From positions 1 to 17,920 of the forward strand of contig JANXXF010000458.1 of NCBI GenBank assembly GCA_025350775.1: 17,920 nucleotides of DNA, read 5' to 3'. The position numbers and the translations under genes were made by a program. The DNA comes from Actinomycetes bacterium (lineage in GTDB: Bacteria > Actinomycetota > Thermoleophilia > Gaiellales > Gaiellaceae). Below the pieces are notes generated by a model. It saw only the letters and a list, made by a program, of their open reading frames with translations. It had not been told where the DNA came from and ran no database searches. Below are positions 13,667 to 17,920 of the stretch, piece after piece (position 1 is the first letter of the stretch; every line of letters starts with the position of its first letter).

Positions 13667-14893
13667 ATGCGGGGGACCGACGAGACGCAGCGTCCGCCCC
13701 CGGCGGGGCCGTCGGCGGGGGTCGTCCTCGTGTGGGCGACGGTGGCCCAGGCGGCGGTCGCGTTCATCAACTTCGGGCTGCCGTCGGTAGGGCCGGCGCT
13801 GCGCGACGTCTACGGGTTGAGCCTGCCGGCGTACGGTGCTGCCGTGACCGCCACGCTGCTCGGCGCGGGCGCCTCGCTGATCGCCTGGGGGTTCCTCGTC
13901 GACCGGTTCGGCTCGCGCCGCTGCGTCGTGGCGGGAACGCTGATCGCCGTCGTCAGCGTCGTCGCGGCCGCTGCCACCAGCTCGCCGGCGATCCTCATCG
14001 TCGCTCTCTTCTGCTCGGGCCTCGGTACCTCCGTGATCTCGATCGCCGGCTCGGGAGCGCTGTTCCGGGTGTACGGAGCCGAGCGGCGCGCGTGGGCGCT
14101 CGGCGTCCGCCAGATGGCCTTTCCCCTCGGCGGCGTGACAGCCGCCATGACCCTTCCCGCCGTCGAGCACACCATCAACGTGCACGCGGTGCTATTCCTG
14201 ACGGCGGCCCTCGTCGGCATTACGGGGATCGCGTTCTCACTGGTCGCCGACGCCGGCAGCCCGCCCGGCAGTCGAACGGTTGGCTTCGCCCTCCGGCGCA
14301 TCCTCCGTGTGCGCCGGATCTGGACGCTGTTCGGCATCTCGGCCCTCTACATCATGGCGCTCCAGGCGTGCCTCGCCTACCTCGTCCCGTCCTTGCGCGA
14401 CGCCGGCCTGACCGCCTTCGGCGCCGGCGCCGCCTTCGTCGTGCTCAATCTGTCGGCGGCGGCGTGCCGGGTCTTCTGGGGCAAGGTCGCCGACCGCAGC
14501 GGCGGGCGGCGTCGCAGCCGGACACTGTTCGAGATCGGCCTCGTCACCACCGTCGGGGTGCTCGCCCTCGCCGGCGCCCGGCACGGCGGCGGCCTCGCGA
14601 TGACCCTGCCGGCGGTCGCCATCCTCGGCTTCGGCGCGTTCGGCTGGAACCACCTCGTGTACGTCAGCGCCGGCGAGTCGGTGCCGCCGGCGCTCGCAGG
14701 TCAGGCGGTCGCGGTCGCCGCCACCCTCGTGTTCGCGATGTCGGGCATCCTCACCGCGCCGCTGGGCGCGCTCGCAGACGCCTACGGCTGGGACACGGTG
14801 TGGCTCCTGATGGCGGCCTTCACGTTGCTCGGCGCGCTGGCCTCGCGGCGGCTAAAGGAGTTGCCGCTGCCGCTGCCGCTGCCGCAGCCGTGA
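13667..14893 (+). CDS. Major facilitator superfamily (MFS) transporter
   Basis: 408 residues with about 12 membrane helices. It opens with GVVLVWATVAQAAVAFINFGLPSVGPALRDVYGLSLPAYGA, typical of helix 1 and the start of helix 2, and carries the MFS loop 2-3 motif as WGFLVDRFGSRRCVVAG (about 76-92). A second, related loop, WGKVADRSGGRRRSR, follows about helix 8. The family moves small solutes by proton coupling or uniport; sequence does not define the substrate, but a uptake role for organic acids or amino compounds fits the neighbours. The gene is divergent from the charged-protein/aminotransferase operon with 58 nt between starts. TATGCT, a possible -10 box, lies 8 nt before the ATG. The C-terminus is an unusual Leu-Pro repeat from a 6-bp tandem repeat. 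Confidence 0.88.
   Translation: MRGTDETQRPPPAGPSAGVVLVWATVAQAAVAFINFGLPSVGPALRDVYGLSLPAYGAAVTATLLGAGASLIAWGFLVDRFGSRRCVVAGTLIAVVSVVAAAATSSPAILIVALFCSGLGTSVISIAGSGALFRVYGAERRAWALGVRQMAFPLGGVTAAMTLPAVEHTINVHAVLFLTAALVGITGIAFSLVADAGSPPGSRTVGFALRRILRVRRIWTLFGISALYIMALQACLAYLVPSLRDAGLTAFGAGAAFVVLNLSAAACRVFWGKVADRSGGRRRSRTLFEIGLVTTVGVLALAGARHGGGLAMTLPAVAILGFGAFGWNHLVYVSAGESVPPALAGQAVAVAATLVFAMSGILTAPLGALADAYGWDTVWLLMAAFTLLGALASRRLKELPLPLPLPQP
14862..14889 (+). repeat. 6-bp tandem repeat encoding Leu-Pro tail of MFS protein
   Basis: About four and a half copies of TGCCGC/CCGCTG end the MFS gene and encode the terminal LPLPLPLPQP. Such a hexanucleotide run can change copy number by slippage without shifting the frame, so tail length may vary among strains. 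Confidence 0.75.
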
Positions 14894-14920
14894 GCGGCGT
14901 CTCCGTCGGTGGATCCAGGC

Positions 14921-15646
14921 TCAGCCCGCGTTGCTCGCGGCCAGCACGAACACGAGGTTGATCGGCAACGCGACCCGGAACTGGTCGAGCACGGGCCGAG
15001 CGCTCTTCGCTTCGAAGCACGCGACTTCTGGGAAGGCCCGCGCCGCTGCTTCCGCCGCCTCCCGCACGCGCACGACGTGTGCGCGCCCGGCCGCGCTCGC
15101 GAGGTACGGCCCGACCGCCGCCCAGGGCTCCGCCAGCAGCCCCGTCGCACCGAGCGCCCGGAAGATGCTCGGCAGGTGCTCGGTGCCGTACACCGCGCGG
15201 ATCTCGTCGTAGAGCGGCTGCTCGTTGCGATCCTCGGGCACGGGCGTGGGCGGCAACGGCCCGGACGCGGGGAGGAACGCCGGCGGCGCGGGCACCCGCG
15301 GCAGCCCGCCGTCGAGCGCCAGCGCCAGCGAGGTCACGATCAGCACCATGTTGGGCAGGTCGTCACGGAAGGCGGTGACGGCAGCGCGCACGGCGGGTGG
15401 GGCGATCCAGTCGAGCCGCGGGTCGGCCAGCGCGCGCAGGCGCTCGGTGGCGGCCGCCCTGCCGGGATGGTCGTAGAGCTGACGCGCCTGCAGCCAGGCT
15501 GACTCCAGCGTCGGCGGGTCGGCGGCGAGCGCCTTGAAGATCGCCGGCACGAACGGCATGCGCGCCCGGATGTCCAGGAACACCGAGGCCACGAGGCCCG
15601 AGACGTCCTCCTCGCGGGCGTAGCCATATCTGGATATCGCCCCCAC
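14921..15646 (-). CDS. DehI-like protein (halocarboxylic acid dehalogenase type I family)
   Basis: 241 residues from the GTG at 15646. The frame is open to 15787 but would overlap the divergent gene; TACAAT, a good -10 box, ends 9 nt before this GTG. Two similar halves are visible: FLDIRARMPFVPAIFKALAADPPTLESAW (about 23-51) and LYDEIRAVYGTEHLPSIFRALGATGLLAEPW (about 146-175), the internal duplication characteristic of DehI. DehI enzymes hydrolyse D- and L-2-haloacids using an activated water and a catalytic Asp in the second half; Asp147 in YDEIR is a candidate, but I cannot confirm the alignment. Many genome proteins of this family are uncharacterised, so dehalogenase activity is uncertain. 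It is divergent from the DUF3891 operon and convergent with MFS. Confidence 0.6.
   Translation of the reverse strand: MGAISRYGYAREEDVSGLVASVFLDIRARMPFVPAIFKALAADPPTLESAWLQARQLYDHPGRAAATERLRALADPRLDWIAPPAVRAAVTAFRDDLPNMVLIVTSLALALDGGLPRVPAPPAFLPASGPLPPTPVPEDRNEQPLYDEIRAVYGTEHLPSIFRALGATGLLAEPWAAVGPYLASAAGRAHVVRVREAAEAAARAFPEVACFEAKSARPVLDQFRVALPINLVFVLAASNAG
15626..15637. repeat. Palindrome in the divergent promoter region, possible operator
   Basis: ATATC-TG-GATAT is a perfect 5-bp dyad with 2-nt centre; after one mismatch per side two more pairs (GC/GC) match, giving a 7-of-8 symmetric site. It overlaps the predicted -35 box (TGGATA, 15631-15636) of the DUF3891 operon and the first codons of the DehI-like gene. 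This placement suits a repressor site acting on both genes; no regulator gene is in the window. Confidence 0.4.
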
Positions 15647-15661
15647 GTTTGTCTTATTGTA
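15631..15661. promoter_or_regulatory. Bidirectional promoter with superimposed -10 boxes
   Basis: On the plus strand TGGATA (15631-15636), an 18-nt spacer and TATTGT (15655-15660) end 7 nt before the ATG at 15668. On the minus strand TACAAT (15661-15656) ends 9 nt before the GTG at 15646. The two -10 boxes use the same base pairs. The region is strikingly AT-rich compared with its surroundings. No good -35 is seen for the minus direction. Confidence 0.5.
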
Positions 15662-15667
15662 GGAGCC

Positions 15668-16456
15668 ATGTTCGTACGCGAGATGGACCACGCCTGGCAG
15701 ATCGTCCTGCAGCCCGACCACGGGGAGCTCTCCGGCCAGCTTGCTGCGCAGTGGGGGGGCGGCGCCGTCGAGGCGCCCCGTCCGCACGGCTCAGTCCAGG
15801 TTGCCGCGCGCCGTCACGACGACGGCTGGGCCGTGTGGGAGCGCGAGCCGACGCTCAACCCCGGCACCGTGAGGCCGACCGCCTTCCTCGAGGTCGCGGT
15901 GCCGTCGCACCTCACCTTCTATCGCGCCTGCATCGCCGCGGTTGCCGAGCAGGATCCGTACGCCGGCCTGCTCGTCTCGATGCATGGCTCCGGGATCTAT
16001 ACCGGCAGGTATGGCACGCAGCCCGGCCTCGGCCTCAAACAGGCGGCCGAGCACCCGGAGCTGGTCAACGGCTTCGTCGCCGAGCAGGAGGCCTGGCAGG
16101 AGCGGCAGGTCGCCGAGCTCGGCGTGCCCGAAGCGGAGCGCTGGGTCAACTACAAGCTGCTGCAGGTGTACGACCGGCTGGCGGTCTACTTCTCGCTGAA
16201 GGACATCGAGGGTGGCACGTCCGAGACCCTGGCCCCGTTGCCGCTCGGCTACGACGGCAGCGAGGGCGAGCTGCTGATCGAGCCGATCGCGCCGTGGCAT
16301 GTCCGCATCAGCCCGTTCCCGTTCGTCGAGGCGCCCGCGCGCTTCAGCCTCGTGCGCCGTGTCGTGCCGAAGCGCGAGTGGGCATCGAACGACGAGTTCC
16401 GCAGAGACTTCTTCGCAACCGCGCCCGAGCGCGTCCAGATCACCGTCGACCGGTAG
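15668..16456 (+). CDS. DUF3891-family protein
   Basis: 262 residues, matching from memory the DUF3891 family: MFVREMDHAWQIVLQPDHGELSGQLAAQWG, then VQVAARRHDDGWAVWEREPTLNP, VSMHGSGIYTGRYG and YDRLAVYFSL. Function is not established. The order His18, His50-Asp51/Asp52, His106, Asp169 resembles the H...HD...H...D layout of HD-domain metal-dependent phosphohydrolases, so a metal-binding helical enzyme is possible (inference). Start: AGGAG lies only 2 nt before the ATG, too close for a normal ribosome-binding site, while TATTGT ends 7 nt before it, which suggests a leaderless transcript. First gene of an operon with an alpha/beta hydrolase (40 nt later) and a DUF3830 protein. Confidence 0.8.
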   Translation: MFVREMDHAWQIVLQPDHGELSGQLAAQWGGGAVEAPRPHGSVQVAARRHDDGWAVWEREPTLNPGTVRPTAFLEVAVPSHLTFYRACIAAVAEQDPYAGLLVSMHGSGIYTGRYGTQPGLGLKQAAEHPELVNGFVAEQEAWQERQVAELGVPEAERWVNYKLLQVYDRLAVYFSLKDIEGGTSETLAPLPLGYDGSEGELLIEPIAPWHVRISPFPFVEAPARFSLVRRVVPKREWASNDEFRRDFFATAPERVQITVDR

Positions 16457-16496
16457 CGCGACCTCCGCGCCACCGCCCCCACCGTAGGAGGAACAG

Positions 16497-17351
16497 ATGG
16501 CCGAGGTCAGCCCGAACGGGACATTCATCGAGGTCAACGGCGTCAAGCTGTGGCATCGCATCACGGGCGAGGGCGAGGCAGTCGTGCAGCTGCACGGCGC
16601 CGGCTTCGGCCACTTCAACACCGACCCGTGCACGCCCGTCCTGGCCGATCACTTCAAGGTGATCGACTTCGACCAGCGCGGGTACGGCACGTCGGACAAG
16701 CCGGTGCAGAAGTACGACATGGAGGTCTGGGCCGACGACGTCGCCGGCCTGCTCGACGTGCTTGGCATCCAGCGGGCGCATATCCATGGCACGTCGATGG
16801 GCGGCATGGTCGCGCAGACGTTCGCCGGCAAGTACCCGCAGCGGACGATCTCGGTCGTCATCAACTGCTCCGCGGCGAAGCTCGGCGTCTCCGGCCGCCT
16901 GGTCTTCAAGAACTGGATCGACATCACGCGCATGGACCCGAAGGGCCCCGGCAGTCGCATCCTGGCCGAGCTGATCGCATGGCAGGGCCTCAACAAGGCG
17001 TACCTCGCGAATCCGGCCAACGCGGGCGCCGTCGACTTCATCCAGCAGATCCTCACCGACTCCAACACGAGCGAGGTCTTCATCGCGGCCTGCGAGGCGA
17101 TGAACGAGATGGATCTCACGCCGTGGCACCCGAAGATCACCTCGCCGGCGCTGGTGATCGGTGGCGACGAGGACCTGATGACGCCGTGGGACCAGGGCCC
17201 CGGCGGCGTCGGCCAGCAGGGGATCTACGAGGGCATCAAGGGCTGCGAGAAGTACGTCATCAAGGGTGGCGGCCACTCCAACCCGATCGACTCGACCGAG
17301 GAGTACAACCGGGCGATCCTCGAGTTCTTCCTGCGTCAGCGCGGCAAGTAG
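16497..17351 (+). CDS. Alpha/beta-fold hydrolase
   Basis: 284 residues, standard for the alpha/beta hydrolase family (esterases, C-C hydrolases, haloalkane dehalogenases, lactonases), cytosolic. The oxyanion-hole region LHGAG is at 32-36, DQRGYGTSDKP at 59-69, the nucleophile elbow HGTSMGG gives Ser100, the acidic residue is Asp224 or Asp226 in GGDEDLMTPW, and the catalytic His260 lies in GGGHSN. The serine nucleophile argues against a haloalkane dehalogenase, which uses Asp. A strong AGGAGGA ribosome-binding site precedes the ATG. Spacing of 5 nt to the DUF3830 gene shows co-transcription. It could cleave an ester, lactone or enol-lactone of the pathway; the substrate is not predictable. Confidence 0.88.
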   Translation: MAEVSPNGTFIEVNGVKLWHRITGEGEAVVQLHGAGFGHFNTDPCTPVLADHFKVIDFDQRGYGTSDKPVQKYDMEVWADDVAGLLDVLGIQRAHIHGTSMGGMVAQTFAGKYPQRTISVVINCSAAKLGVSGRLVFKNWIDITRMDPKGPGSRILAELIAWQGLNKAYLANPANAGAVDFIQQILTDSNTSEVFIAACEAMNEMDLTPWHPKITSPALVIGGDEDLMTPWDQGPGGVGQQGIYEGIKGCEKYVIKGGGHSNPIDSTEEYNRAILEFFLRQRGK

Positions 17352-17356
17352 CAAGC

Positions 17357-17770
17357 ATGAGCGACCTCCGTATAGTTGCAGGCCCGTTCAAGTTCACCGC
17401 CCGTCTCGAGCGGGAGGCATCCCCGCAGACGGTCGCCGCCTTCGAGACGATGCTGCCCTTCACGAGCAAGATCATCCACGTCCGCTGGTCGGGTGAGGCG
17501 GCGTGGATCCCGATGGGCGAGCTGAAGCTGCCGATCCCGTTCGAGGACCCGACCTGCTACCCGGCGCCGGGCCAGGTGTTGCTCTACCCGGGCGGCGTCA
17601 GCGAGACCGAGATCCTCTTCCCGTACGGCCACTGCGCCTTCGCGAGCAAGGCGGGCCTGCTGGCCGCAAACCACCTGATGACGATCGAGGAGGGCCGCGA
17701 GCACCTCCGCGAGCTCGGCGTCAAGGTGCTGTGGGAGGGTGCGCTCGACATCGAGATCACGCGGCTGTAG
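17357..17770 (+). CDS. DUF3830-family, cyclophilin-like protein
   Basis: 137 residues, matching the DUF3830 family of small cyclophilin-like beta-barrel proteins, typically 130-150 residues. Landmarks are FKFTARLEREASPQTVAAFETMLPF (12-36), KIIHVRWSGEAAWIPMG (38-54), the PTCYPAPGQVLLYPGG turn (65-80) and FPYGHCAFASKAGLLAANH (87-105). Members occur next to amidase, hydantoinase and racemase-like genes in other bacteria, as I recall, but no activity is established. The start ATG is 5 nt after the hydrolase stop, with no separate strong ribosome-binding site, so translation is probably coupled. It is the last gene before a strong hairpin. Confidence 0.8.
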   Translation: MSDLRIVAGPFKFTARLEREASPQTVAAFETMLPFTSKIIHVRWSGEAAWIPMGELKLPIPFEDPTCYPAPGQVLLYPGGVSETEILFPYGHCAFASKAGLLAANHLMTIEEGREHLRELGVKVLWEGALDIEITRL

Positions 17771-17775
17771 GCGGA

Positions 17776-17806
17776 GGCGGACGCCGCCGGCCGGGCGGCG
17801 TCCGCC
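17776..17806. terminator. Strong hairpin terminator between convergent genes
   Basis: A perfect 13-bp stem (GGCGGACGCCGCC at 17776-17788; GGCGGCGTCCGCC at 17794-17806) closes a 5-nt loop, starting 5 nt after the DUF3830 stop. There is no T-run, as is common for terminators in GC-rich actinobacteria. Being symmetric, it may also stop the minus-strand gene whose stop is at 17855. Confidence 0.75.
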
Positions 17807-17854
17807 GATCTCTCGCGTGACGGCTCGAGGGTGCCGTTGGCGCGCGGCCCCGGG

Positions 17855-17920
17855 TCAGCCGCGCGCGAGCGCTGCTTCCTCGGCCTCCTCCTGCTCCAGC
17901 TCGCCCTCGTAGATGTACCG
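17855..17920 (-). CDS. C-terminal end of a protein cut by the window edge
   Basis: The last 21 codons and stop (TGA, 17857-17855) of a minus-strand gene: RYIYEGELEQEEAEEAALARG. The end is a Glu/Ala-rich, probably helical tail. The gene starts outside the window. The fragment is too short to assign to a family; it is taken as coding from its location past a shared terminator and its uninterrupted frame with typical codon use. Confidence 0.5.
   Translation of the reverse strand, partial: RYIYEGELEQEEAEEAALARG

Noticed and set aside
13609..13770. N-terminal extension of the charged helical protein to 13770.
   Set aside because: It would overlap the MFS gene and its promoter by about 100 nt, and the extra residues lack the charged helical composition of the rest.

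Overview
The window is a GC-rich (roughly 70%) bacterial chromosomal segment. It is densely coded, with most genes in short tight operons and no RNA genes, insertion sequences, phage genes or CRISPR arrays that I can see. The base composition, an F420-type LLM flavoprotein, a TatA-TatC pair, a CHRD protein, Ig-repeat surface proteins with basic Lys/Ala/Pro tails and several apparently leaderless start codons all suggest an actinobacterium. A Thermoleophilia-like lineage (Solirubrobacterales or Gaiellales) is my guess, but no marker gene here proves it.

Layout, left to right. 1-290: intergenic, with a hairpin at the window edge and a C-rich repeat tract. 291-2672 (+): three-gene operon of two small amidohydrolase-fold proteins with overlapping ends (the second has lost nearly all metal ligands) and a 3-hydroxyisobutyrate-dehydrogenase-like NAD(P) enzyme. 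2773-3909 (+): tatA-tatC protein export genes. 3922-4374 (-): small secreted protein of unknown function. 4460-6733 (+): LLM oxidoreductase plus M20-type carbamoylase/allantoate-amidohydrolase-like enzyme. 6751-7541 (-): DMT-type membrane protein plus RidA-like protein. 7627-8070 (-): secreted CHRD protein. 8183-11839 (-): two tandem paralogous secreted proteins, each with five Ig-like domains and a basic tail. 11910-13608 (-): charged helical protein plus class III aminotransferase. 13667-14893 (+): MFS transporter. 14921-15646 (-): DehI-like (haloacid dehalogenase type I) protein, divergent from 15668-17770 (+): DUF3891 protein, alpha/beta hydrolase, DUF3830 cyclophilin-like protein. A strong hairpin at 17776-17806 follows, facing the last codons of a minus-strand gene cut by the window edge.

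The soluble enzymes look like catabolism of small nitrogen- or carboxyl-containing compounds: a carbamoylase, an LLM oxidoreductase of the type often found near pyrimidine/hydantoin degradation genes, an omega-type aminotransferase, RidA (which removes reactive imines), a beta-hydroxyacid dehydrogenase, two transporters and hydrolases. No hydantoinase is present, so a complete pathway cannot be read from this window. The secreted CHRD and Ig-repeat proteins form a separate cell-surface block set inside this metabolic region.

The most interesting signals are the catalytic/ligand-less amidohydrolase pair, a divergent promoter whose two -10 boxes share the same bases, a recurrent -10-box-6-to-9-nt-start-codon arrangement, the HD-like His/Asp pattern in the DUF3891 protein, and the collinear Ig-protein duplication with shared promoter sequence.
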